The translations under genes and the position numbers were made by a program. DNA of 12,913 bases from Pseudomonadota bacterium (GTDB lineage: Bacteria; Pseudomonadota; Alphaproteobacteria; Rhizobiales; Rhizobiaceae), in assembly GCA_023419995.1 (NCBI GenBank), contig JAEZXF010000560.1, positions 1 to 12,913 on the forward strand, written 5' to 3'. This document shows positions 6,031 to 12,913 of the stretch, in pieces (position 1 is the first letter of the stretch; every line of letters begins with the position of its first letter). A model generated the notes under the pieces. It was not told the origin of the DNA and made no database searches. It was given only the letters and a program-made list of their open reading frames with translations.

Positions 6031-8364
6031 TCAGGAGCCGGCGTGGGCCGGCTGCCGCTCTTCTTCGGCCGCGCGCCGTTCCTCCTCGCGGGAGAACGGC
6101 CAGGTGGCGTCGGACATGGCGCCAATGCCCGCCGCGGTGAGCGCGGAGCCGAACAGGAAGCCCTGCACCAGATCGGGCTTGACCTCCTGGGTGAGCAGCT
6201 TGAGCTGCTCGAAGGTCTCGACGCCCTCCATGGTGACGGCGAGGCCGAGCGAGCGCGACAGGTCGACCACGCCCTTGAGCAGGGCGAGCGAGCGCTGGCT
6301 GCGCGTGATGTCGATGATGAACGAGCGGTCGATCTTCACCTTGTCGAGCGGCAGGGTGTGGAGATAGCTCAGGCTGGAATAGCCGGTGCCGAAATCGTCG
6401 AGCGCGATGCGGATGCCGAGCACCTTCAGCTGCTCGATATAGGCGCGCGTCTGGGCGCGGTCGTCGAGCAGCGCGGTTTCCGTCACCTCGATCTCGAGCC
6501 TCTCGGGGGCGAGGCCGGACGCGGCCAGCGCCTCGCGCACCGTGCGCACGATGTGCTCGTTGCGGAAGTCCTTGGCCGACAGGTTGACCGAGACGCAGAC
6601 CGGCTCGGGCCACTTGGTGCATTCGGCCGTGGCGGCGTTGAGCATGAACACGCTGATCGCCGAGACGATGCCCATCTCCTCGGCGAGCGGGATGAACACG
6701 GCCGGCGACACCGGGCCGAGCTCGGGATGGTCCCACCGGCACAGCGCCTCGCAGCTGGCGATGCGCATGGTCTGCATCGACACGATCGGCTGGTAGACGA
6801 CGCGCAGGCCGCCCGTCTCGACCGCCTGGCGCAGCTCGGCCTTCATCACCTGCCGGTCGCGGAAGGCGCGGTCCATCGTCTCCTCGAACAGCAGCCAGCC
6901 GTTCTTGCCGTTTTCCTTGGCCTTGTAGAGCGCGAGGTCGGCGCGCACGATCATCGCGTCGACCTCGGCGTTCCTGGCCTGCGCCAGCACGGCGCCGGCG
7001 CTGGCCTGGATGCGCAGCGCATGGCCGGCGACATCGACGTCGCCGCACAGCCGCGCGAAGAAGGCGTCGACGGCACGCGAGAAGCTGTCCCTGTCCTTGA
7101 CGTCGTTGAAGAACACCATGAACTCGTCGCCGCCGAAGCGGCTGACCTTGATGTTCTCGCCGGCGAAGACGGACAGCCGCTCGCCCGCGGCGTAGATCAG
7201 CCCGTCGCCGACCGGATGGCCGAGCGTGTCGTTGACGCTCTTGAAGTCGTCGAGGTCGAACACGACGAGGCCGACGTGGCGGCTCGGGTCGCCGACCGAG
7301 ATGTAGTCTCGCACCAGCTCGTGGAAATAGGCGCGGTTGGCCAGCCCCGTCAGGCTGTCGAAGCGCGCCATGCTGCGGATCCGCTCCTCGGCCTGGATGC
7401 GGGCCGTCACCTCGTCGAAGGTGATGACGCCGAGCTCGTCGTCGCCCTCGCGCGCCGAGAACTCGAAGTAGCGGCCGTCCTCCAGCCGCAGCAGCACCTT
7501 GCGCCCCCTACCCTCGCGCAGCGCGCGGGTGAGCTGGGTCTCGGCGTAGCGCGAATCCTTGAGGCTGAGCACGCCGGCGGCAACGCCGCGCATCAGCAGG
7601 CCGCGCAGCGAGCGCCCGAGCAGCTTCTCCGGGTGGCTCACCGTCATCAGCGCGGCGGCCTCGGCGTTGGCGACCACCACCCTGCCCTCGGCACTCAGCA
7701 TGATGAGGCCGGAGGTCATGGTGTTCAGCGCGCGGTCGAAGCGGCGCGCCAGCTTCTTGGCGGTCTTCTCGGCGTTGAGCGCCGTGAACAGCACCTCGCG
7801 CACGATCTCGGCGAACTTGCGGATCGCATAGAAGAACGGCGCCGAAAGCAGGCCGAGGATGACGTGGTACATGTCGCCGCGCAGCAGGAAGCCGAGCGAG
7901 ATCGGCCAGGTCGCGGCGACGATCTGGAACATGACCAGCCGCGGCGAGCCGTAGTTCCGGCCGGCGATCGAGGTGACGGAGGCGAGCGTGACGCAGACCG
8001 CGGCGATCTCGGCGAACTGGTCGTGCGCCCAGTAGATGCCGGCGAAGCAGAACAGGCCGAGCGTCGAGGCGTGGAGCGTTCCCCACAGGATGTAGACGTC
8101 TTCCAGCCTTTCGGCCTCGGCGCGGTCGGTCGGCGGCGGCGCGCAGCGCCACCGGCGCATGCTGACGCGCCGCATCGCGCCGACGCCGAGGATCGACAGC
8201 GCGACGGCGAGGTAGATGGGGTCCGACGTCTTGAGATAGACGAGAACGGCGAGCAGCGACTGCGCAAGGATGCCGACGGCAAGGGTCGCACTGTCCCGGA
8301 ACAGCGTCTGTACGAACGGTATGTATATGTCGAGCGGAAGCTCGTTTCTGGCTTTTGTTGGCAT
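6031..8364 (-). CDS. Membrane-anchored PAS-like/GGDEF/EAL c-di-GMP enzyme
   Basis: A 777-residue protein that could both make and degrade cyclic di-GMP. Hydrophobic segments at about 24-45, 50-64, 91-112, 117-134, 144-161 and 166-180 suggest a six-helix membrane sensor module. A PAS-like region follows (about 205-320, GLIMLSAEGRVVVANAEAAA). The diguanylate cyclase domain has an intact FGGDEF (GGDEF at 411-415), while the inhibitory RxxD site nine residues earlier is absent (GENI). The phosphodiesterase domain has intact CEALCRW (538-544), the metal- and catalysis-related segments VSVNLS, EIEVTET, DDFGTGYSS, KIDRSF and MEGVE, and QGFLFG (734-739). Both activities therefore look possible; which dominates cannot be told. 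The C-terminus is a charged Glu/Arg tail. The gene follows the oxidoreductase by 81 bases without a visible terminator, so co-transcription is possible. The ATG at 8364 has only a weak Shine-Dalgarno. Confidence 0.94.
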   Translation of the reverse strand: MPTKARNELPLDIYIPFVQTLFRDSATLAVGILAQSLLAVLVYLKTSDPIYLAVALSILGVGAMRRVSMRRWRCAPPPTDRAEAERLEDVYILWGTLHASTLGLFCFAGIYWAHDQFAEIAAVCVTLASVTSIAGRNYGSPRLVMFQIVAATWPISLGFLLRGDMYHVILGLLSAPFFYAIRKFAEIVREVLFTALNAEKTAKKLARRFDRALNTMTSGLIMLSAEGRVVVANAEAAALMTVSHPEKLLGRSLRGLLMRGVAAGVLSLKDSRYAETQLTRALREGRGRKVLLRLEDGRYFEFSAREGDDELGVITFDEVTARIQAEERIRSMARFDSLTGLANRAYFHELVRDYISVGDPSRHVGLVVFDLDDFKSVNDTLGHPVGDGLIYAAGERLSVFAGENIKVSRFGGDEFMVFFNDVKDRDSFSRAVDAFFARLCGDVDVAGHALRIQASAGAVLAQARNAEVDAMIVRADLALYKAKENGKNGWLLFEETMDRAFRDRQVMKAELRQAVETGGLRVVYQPIVSMQTMRIASCEALCRWDHPELGPVSPAVFIPLAEEMGIVSAISVFMLNAATAECTKWPEPVCVSVNLSAKDFRNEHIVRTVREALAASGLAPERLEIEVTETALLDDRAQTRAYIEQLKVLGIRIALDDFGTGYSSLSYLHTLPLDKVKIDRSFIIDITRSQRSLALLKGVVDLSRSLGLAVTMEGVETFEQLKLLTQEVKPDLVQGFLFGSALTAAGIGAMSDATWPFSREEERRAAEEERQPAHAGS

Positions 8365-8414
8365 ACCGAAGCACCGCCCCCGGAACCCGGAGCCTCGACC
8401 ATGCCAAAGTCGTA

Positions 8415-8429
8415 TTAAGAAAGGCTTAT
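8415..8429. promoter_or_regulatory. Degenerate CtrA-like site upstream of the GGDEF-EAL gene
   Basis: TTAAGAAAGGCTTAT is TTAA-N7-TTAT, one base short of a full CtrA box. It lies about 50 bases before the GGDEF-EAL start, in the short gap after the oxidoreductase. A single near-match is weak evidence; it is noted because of the perfect pair upstream of the neighbouring gene. Confidence 0.25.
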
Positions 8430-8445
8430 TGAGCAGATTCGATAC

Positions 8446-11400
8446 CTATTCCGCGGCCTTGAGCACGGGGGCCGGCTGGGCCGCCAGACGCTTGGTCTGG
8501 CGCGCGCGTTCCGACTCCGCCTTCCTGGCGTTCTCCTCCTTGACGTGGCCGAAGCCGCGGATCATCGACGGCACCGACGCCAGCGCCGCGGCGGCGTCGA
8601 TCTTGCCCGGCGCCAGCGAGGCGCGGATCAGCTCGAGGTCGGCTTCGTACTCCGCCAGAAGCCGGCGCTCCATCCGGCGCTCGGCCGTGTAGCCGAAGAC
8701 GTCGAAGACCGTGCCGCGAAGCCCCTTCAGCCCGGCGAGCACCGAGAAGCCCTTCATCATCCACGGGCCGAAGCTCGACTTCCGCGCCTTGCCGTCCGGC
8801 CCCTTACGGCCGAGGATCGGCGGGGCGAGATGGAACTCGAGCCGGTCCCACGAGGAGAACTGGCCGGCGAGCTGGCGGGCGAACGAGCCGTCGGTGTAGA
8901 GGCGCGCGACCTCGTACTCGTCCTTCACCGCCATCAGCTTGAACAGGTTCCGGGCCACCGCCTCCGAAACCGTCGTCGAGCCGGGCGCGGCGCGCTCCTC
9001 CGCCTCGCGGATCGCGGCGACGGCGGCGCGGTAGCGCCCGGCGTAGGCCGCGTTCTGGTACGCGGTCAGGAACTTGGCGCGGCGGGCGACGACGTCGTCG
9101 AACGTCTGGGCGATCTCGCGCCCGGCCATCGGGTTGTGCGAGGCGTCGACGAGGCCCTGCACGAACTGCGGATCGTGCGCGGCGCGCCGGCCCCAGCGGA
9201 ACGCGGCGACGTTCATCCTGACCGCCTCCCCATTCAGATCGATCGCCTTCTCGACCGCCTCCGGCGACACCGGCAGCCCGCCACGCTGGCTGGCGAAGCC
9301 GAGCATGAACATGTTGGCGCCGAGCGAGTTGCCGAACAGCACCGTCGCCGCCCGGGTGGCATCGAAGAAATGCGCGTGGTCCTCGCCCGCCGCCTGGCGG
9401 ATCGCCTTCTTCAGCCGCTCGGTCGGCAGCGAGAAGTCGGCCGAGCGCGCGAAGTCGCCCGGCATCACCTCGGCGGTGTTGACGACGAACATGGTCTCGC
9501 CCTCGCGCACGGCGGACAGCACCTTGCGCGAGCCCGACACCACGAGGTCGCAGCCGAGGATCAGGTCGGCCTTGCCGGCCGAGACGCGGATGGCGTGGAT
9601 GTCCTCGGGCGTGCGGGCGATGCGCAGGTGCGAGAACACCGCCCCGCCCTTCTGGGCGAGGCCGGCCATGTCGATCATGCCGCAGCCCTTGCCCTCGAGG
9701 TGGGCCGCCATGCCGAGCACCGCGCCGATGGTGACGACGCCCGTGCCGCCGATGCCGTCGATGATCGCCGACCAGCCGTCGCGGTCGAGCGTGAAGGGTG
9801 CCGCGTCCGGCACGCCGTCGAGCGGGTCGGAGGCGCCGGCGATGCCCTGCGCCTTCCGGATCTGCGCCCCGTGCACGGTGACGAAGGACGGGCAGAAGCC
9901 CTCGACGCAGGAGAAGTCCTTGTTGCAGGACGACTGGTCGATGCGCCGCTTGCGGCCGAACTCCGTCTCGACCGGCTGCACGGACACGCAGTTGGAGGCG
10001 ATGCCGCAGTCGCCGCAGCCCTCGCACACCAGCTCGTTGATGAAGATGCGCTTGTCCGGGTCGGGGAAGGTGCCGCGCTTGCGCCGCCGGCGCTTCTCGG
10101 CCGCGCAGGTCTGGTCATAGAGCAGGACCGTCACGCCCTTGACGTCGCGCAGCTCGCGCTGCACCGCGTCCAGCTCGCGGCGGTGGTGGATGGTGGCGCC
10201 CGCCGGGAACGACACCCTGCCCGCATACTTGTCCGGCTCGTCGGTGACGACCGCGATCCGGTCGACGCCCTCGGCCCGCACCTGCGCCGCGATCATGTCG
10301 ACGGTCAGCCCGCCTTCGTGCGGCTGGCCGCCGGTCATGGCGACGGCGTCGTTGTAGAGGATCTTGTAGGTAATGTTGGCCCCGCTCGCCAGAGCGAAGC
10401 GCAGCGCCAGCGACCCCGAATGGTTGTAGGTGCCGTCGCCGAGGTTCTGGAACATGTGCTCGCGCTTGGTGAAGGGGGCCTGCCCCACCCACTGCGCGCC
10501 CTCGCCGCCCATGGCGGTGAAGCCGATGGTCGAGCGCCCCATCCACGTCGCCATGAAGTGGCAGCCGATGCCGGCCGAGGCCAGCGAGCCCTCCGGCACC
10601 TTGGTCGAGGTGTTGTGCGGGCAGCCGGAGCAGAAATAGGGCACGCGCACCGCCACGTCCCTGGTGTCGGCCAGCATCGCCTGGAACTGCTTCAGCCGCG
10701 ACACGCGGGCGGAGATCTCCTCCGACGGGCCGAGGTCCTTGAGGATGCGCTCGCCCAGCGCGATGGCGATGTCGTTGGGGTCGAGCGCGCCGGCGGCCTG
10801 GAACAGGGTCTCGCCCCGCTCGTTCTTCTTGCCGAGGATCAGCGGCCGGTCGGGTCGGTCGTAGAGCGCCTCGCGCATCTGCGTCTCGATCAGCGAGCGC
10901 TTCTCCTCGACGACGACGATCGTCTCCAGCCCCTGCGCGAACTCCGCCACGTGCTCGTAGTCGAGCGGCCACGGGCAGGCGATCTTGAACAGGCGGATGC
11001 CGAGGCGGTCGGCCTCGGCCTCGTCGATGCCGATGTCCTCCAGCGCCTGGCGCACGTCGAGATAGCTCTTGCCGACGGTGGCGATGCCGATCTTCGGGTT
11101 CGCGCCGCCGGAATAGACGATCCGGTTCAGCCCGTTGGCGCGGATGAATGCGGCCGCTGCCGCGCGCTTGTGCTCGTGCAGGCGGCTCTCCTGCGCGAAC
11201 TGGTCGATCTCGTGGCGGATGTTGAGCCCGCCGCGCGGCAGCTCGATCTCGGGCAGCACGATGTTCAGCCGGTCGAGCGAGACGTCGACGGAGGCCGTCG
11301 ATTCGATGTTGTCCTTGACGCACTTGATCGCGACCCAGGTGCCGGCGAAGCGCGACAGCGCGTAGCCGTAGAGCCCGTAGTCGACCAGCTCCTGCACCCC

Positions 11401-11922
11401 CGCCGGGTTGAAGATCGGCATCATCACGTCGACGAAGGCGTATTCCGTCGCGTGGGCGTTGGTCGAGGATTCGGCCGTGTGGTCGTCGCCCATCAGCGCC
11501 AGCACGCCGCCGCGCTTCGACGAGCCGGCGAGGTTGGCGTGGCGGAACACGTCGCCGGTGCGGTCGACGCCCGGGCCCTTGCCGTACCACAGCGCGAAGA
11601 CGCCGTCCTGCTTGCCCTCGCCCATCAGCTCGGCCTGCTGGGTGCCCCAGCAGGCGGTGGCGGCGAGCTCCTCGTTCAACCCCGGCTGGAAGACGACGTT
11701 GCTGGCCTCGAGCTGGTTGCGCGCCCGCCACAGCTGGTAGTCGAGCGCGCCGAGCGGCGAGCCGCGATACCCGGTGACGAAGCCCGCGGTGTTGAACCCC
11801 ATGCGCCGGTCGAGCTCGTGCTGCATCATCAGCATGCGCACGATCGCCTGCGCCCCCGAGACGAATATCCGCTCCTTCGCCAGATCGAACTTGTCGTCGA
11901 GCGCAACGTCGTGAAGGGTCAT
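8446..11922 (-). CDS. Indolepyruvate:ferredoxin oxidoreductase family protein, one-chain (IorA-IorB fusion) form
   Basis: A 1158-residue thiamine-diphosphate enzyme of the type that oxidatively decarboxylates aryl or branched 2-oxoacids (indolepyruvate, phenylpyruvate) to acyl-CoA, passing electrons to ferredoxin or a similar carrier. From the N-terminus: the IorA-like pyrimidine-binding part with TGYRGSPLGALDYQ; a Cys segment FCSGCPHNTSTKVPEGS (about 430); the thiamine-diphosphate segment LGDGTYNHSGSLALRFALAS; iron-sulphur cysteines CEGCGDCGIASNC (about 633) and CNKDFSCVEGFCPSF; the IorB-like domain from GIGGTGVV (about 723); then a C-terminal extension (DUF6537-type as I recall). The length fits the fused aerobic proteobacterial enzyme. 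The start is ATG 11922-11920 (MTLHDVALDDKFDLA), nine bases after GGAGG; an ATG 30 bases upstream lacks a ribosome site. No partner ferredoxin is in the window. Exact substrate unknown. Confidence 0.93.
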   Translation of the reverse strand: MTLHDVALDDKFDLAKERIFVSGAQAIVRMLMMQHELDRRMGFNTAGFVTGYRGSPLGALDYQLWRARNQLEASNVVFQPGLNEELAATACWGTQQAELMGEGKQDGVFALWYGKGPGVDRTGDVFRHANLAGSSKRGGVLALMGDDHTAESSTNAHATEYAFVDVMMPIFNPAGVQELVDYGLYGYALSRFAGTWVAIKCVKDNIESTASVDVSLDRLNIVLPEIELPRGGLNIRHEIDQFAQESRLHEHKRAAAAAFIRANGLNRIVYSGGANPKIGIATVGKSYLDVRQALEDIGIDEAEADRLGIRLFKIACPWPLDYEHVAEFAQGLETIVVVEEKRSLIETQMREALYDRPDRPLILGKKNERGETLFQAAGALDPNDIAIALGERILKDLGPSEEISARVSRLKQFQAMLADTRDVAVRVPYFCSGCPHNTSTKVPEGSLASAGIGCHFMATWMGRSTIGFTAMGGEGAQWVGQAPFTKREHMFQNLGDGTYNHSGSLALRFALASGANITYKILYNDAVAMTGGQPHEGGLTVDMIAAQVRAEGVDRIAVVTDEPDKYAGRVSFPAGATIHHRRELDAVQRELRDVKGVTVLLYDQTCAAEKRRRRKRGTFPDPDKRIFINELVCEGCGDCGIASNCVSVQPVETEFGRKRRIDQSSCNKDFSCVEGFCPSFVTVHGAQIRKAQGIAGASDPLDGVPDAAPFTLDRDGWSAIIDGIGGTGVVTIGAVLGMAAHLEGKGCGMIDMAGLAQKGGAVFSHLRIARTPEDIHAIRVSAGKADLILGCDLVVSGSRKVLSAVREGETMFVVNTAEVMPGDFARSADFSLPTERLKKAIRQAAGEDHAHFFDATRAATVLFGNSLGANMFMLGFASQRGGLPVSPEAVEKAIDLNGEAVRMNVAAFRWGRRAAHDPQFVQGLVDASHNPMAGREIAQTFDDVVARRAKFLTAYQNAAYAGRYRAAVAAIREAEERAAPGSTTVSEAVARNLFKLMAVKDEYEVARLYTDGSFARQLAGQFSSWDRLEFHLAPPILGRKGPDGKARKSSFGPWMMKGFSVLAGLKGLRGTVFDVFGYTAERRMERRLLAEYEADLELIRASLAPGKIDAAAALASVPSMIRGFGHVKEENARKAESERARQTKRLAAQPAPVLKAAE

Positions 11923-12204
11923 TCCGTATTTCCTCCCGGGTGGCCACAACAACGTGCGGCGTGCCTACCGTCAGTGTTTCCCCGTCGATGATCCACGTCA
12001 AACGAAATCATCGCCGTGGAGAAAACGACGCAGCTTGCTTTTCATCGTCTGTTCAAACTGCTAATGCGCGAGACCGCACAACGTCGGCCGCCCGCAAGAA
12101 GGCGGCGTCGCCGGGGGGAGCCGACAAGGGGAGGACTGCCTTCGGGCACCGCACCTCCTGTTTGATGGCGACTTCATCGAAAACGAGGTTCGGAGACGGA
12201 ACCC
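11923..12204. promoter_or_regulatory. Divergent promoter region between oxidoreductase and TRAP genes
   Basis: This 282-base gap separates genes pointing away from each other, so it should hold both promoters. I could not assign a convincing -35/-10 pair. It contains a perfect inverted repeat, CGATGAT (11986-11992) and ATCATCG (12007-12013), with a 14-base spacer. Further TCATCG copies occur at 12042-12047 and 12174-12179. The repeat could be an operator for a regulator of one or both transcripts. No gene is seen. Confidence 0.4.
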
Positions 12205-12756
12205 ATGAACGCTCTTGCCTTCATAGTACGCTCGATCGGCGCGTTGAATCGGCTGATCGGCCATACCTTCGCATGGCTGTCGCTGGCCATGGTGCTCATC
12301 TGCTTCACGGTCGTGGTGCAGCGCTACGCCCTGGGGTTCACGGTCCTGTGGATGCAGGATCTCTACGTCTGGCTCAACGGCGCCATGTTCACCGCGGTCG
12401 CCGGCTTCGCGCTGCTGCGCGACGACCATGTCCGCGTCGACATCTTCTACCGGCCGGCGACGATCCGCACCAAGGCCATCGTCGACCTGATCGGCGTCTT
12501 CATCTTCCTGCTGCCGTTCTGCTGGGTGGTCTACCACTACAGCTGGAACTACATCCTGCGCTCGTGGCGTCTGCACGAGGGCTCGGCCAACGTCGGCGGC
12601 ATGCCCGGCCTCTACATCCTCAAGACGTTCATCTTCGTTTTCGTCGCCGTCGTCGCGCTGCAGGGAATCGCCATGGCGCTGCGCTCGATCCTGGTGCTGC
12701 GCGGTCAGGAGAACCTCCTGCCCGAGAAGCTGCGCTACCCGGTACATCAGGAGTAA
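12205..12756 (+). CDS. TRAP transporter small permease subunit, DctQ family
   Basis: A 183-residue four-helix membrane protein, the small permease of a tripartite ATP-independent periplasmic transporter that takes up organic acids using the sodium gradient. Helices lie at about 20-42, 50-70, 90-110 and 135-160. The family-typical segment MQDLYVWLNGAMFTAVAGFA and the following RDDHVRVDIFY are present, as is GGMPGLYILK before the last helix. The start ATG follows CGGAG by nine bases. The large-permease gene follows immediately, with its ribosome site (AGGAG, 12749-12753) inside the last codons of this gene. No DctP-type solute-binding gene precedes it in the window, so the substrate is unknown. 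It is divergent from the oxidoreductase, which might mean shared regulation and an oxoacid-related substrate; that is speculation. Confidence 0.92.
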   Translation: MNALAFIVRSIGALNRLIGHTFAWLSLAMVLICFTVVVQRYALGFTVLWMQDLYVWLNGAMFTAVAGFALLRDDHVRVDIFYRPATIRTKAIVDLIGVFIFLLPFCWVVYHYSWNYILRSWRLHEGSANVGGMPGLYILKTFIFVFVAVVALQGIAMALRSILVLRGQENLLPEKLRYPVHQE

Positions 12757-12762
12757 TCGCAT

Positions 12763-12913
12763 ATGGATCCCGTCCTTATCGGCGAAATTCTCGCCGGCCT
12801 GATGTTCTTCGGCATCATCGGCTTTCTCATGCTCGGCTTCCCGGTGGCGTTCTCGCTCGCCGGCGGCTCGCTCATGTTTGGCCTCGTCGGCATGTGGTTC
12901 GGCGTGTTCGACC
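12763..12913 (+). CDS. TRAP transporter large permease subunit, DctM family (partial, 5' end)
   Basis: The first 50 codons of a gene running off the right edge, beginning MDPVLIGEILAGLMFFGIIG and continuing FLMLGFPVAFSLAGGSLMF. The G.P.AF.L segment after the first hydrophobic stretch is typical of the N-terminus of TRAP large permeases (about 430 residues when complete), which carry the substrate across the membrane together with the small subunit. The start lies six bases after the dctQ-like stop with AGGAG nine bases upstream, so the two are translated from one message. Confidence 0.9.
   Translation, partial: MDPVLIGEILAGLMFFGIIGFLMLGFPVAFSLAGGSLMFGLVGMWFGVFD

Noticed and set aside
6036..6053. 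Perfect hairpin AGCCGGC-GTGG-GCCGGCT near the end of the GGDEF-EAL gene as a terminator
   Set aside because: It lies inside the last codons of the gene and has no T-run on either strand. Short GC-rich hairpins are common in this DNA.
5983..8418. Long open frame on the plus strand opposite the GGDEF-EAL gene
   Set aside because: Same reason: low-complexity antisense frame, while the opposite strand has intact GGDEF and EAL motifs.
8545..11991. Very long open frame on the plus strand opposite the oxidoreductase
   Set aside because: It is a codon-bias shadow of the GC-rich gene. Its translation is low-complexity (Arg, Ala, His, Asp, Glu rich) with no family motif, while the minus-strand frame carries clear domains.
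12061..12762. 233-codon minus-strand frame over the TRAP small permease
   Set aside because: Its translation is a charged low-complexity shadow. The plus-strand frame has four membrane helices and DctQ motifs.

Overview
The window is high-GC, densely coding DNA that looks like a free-living alphaproteobacterium, probably of the Hyphomicrobiales (rhizobial) type. This placement rests on gene content (HAAT-family amino-acid ABC operon, TRAP transporter, one-chain indolepyruvate oxidoreductase, FeeM-like synthase, GGDEF-EAL protein) and on two head-to-tail CtrA-type boxes, a regulator site characteristic of Alphaproteobacteria. No rRNA, tRNA, CRISPR array, transposase or phage gene is visible, and no gene-free stretch exceeds 300 bases.

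Layout. Positions 1-3966, minus strand: an operon of long-chain acyl-CoA synthetase, livG-like ATPase, a 47-residue DUF3096-like membrane peptide, a livH-like permease, and the first codons of the next gene (probably livM). The synthetase is cut by an in-frame TGA at a position where a Cys codon is expected, and the livG start region looks frameshifted by one base. The upstream end of this operon is therefore damaged, either in the organism or in the sequence record. Positions 4241-5811, minus strand: a Crp/Fnr-family regulator preceded by a FeeM-like N-acyl amino acid synthase (GNAT/LuxI fold). Positions 5909-5940: two consecutive perfect TTAA-N7-TTAA sites upstream of the synthase. Positions 6031-8364, minus strand: a membrane-anchored PAS-like/GGDEF/EAL protein with both catalytic motifs intact. 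Positions 8446-11922, minus strand: a fused indolepyruvate:ferredoxin oxidoreductase. Positions 12205-12913, plus strand: a divergent TRAP transporter (small permease, then the start of the large permease).

How they may work together. The middle block (FeeM-like synthase, Crp/Fnr regulator, GGDEF-EAL protein, CtrA boxes) reads as a signalling neighbourhood in which a cell-cycle regulator could drive synthesis of a lipid-amino acid product beside a c-di-GMP enzyme. The flanking blocks are carboxylate and amino-acid uptake and breakdown: ABC uptake with CoA activation on one side, 2-oxoacid oxidation with TRAP uptake on the other. The most interesting points are the CtrA-box/FeeM/c-di-GMP arrangement, the small DUF3096-like gene inside the liv operon, and the two lesions in synthetase and livG. 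Functional links between blocks are inference from proximity.
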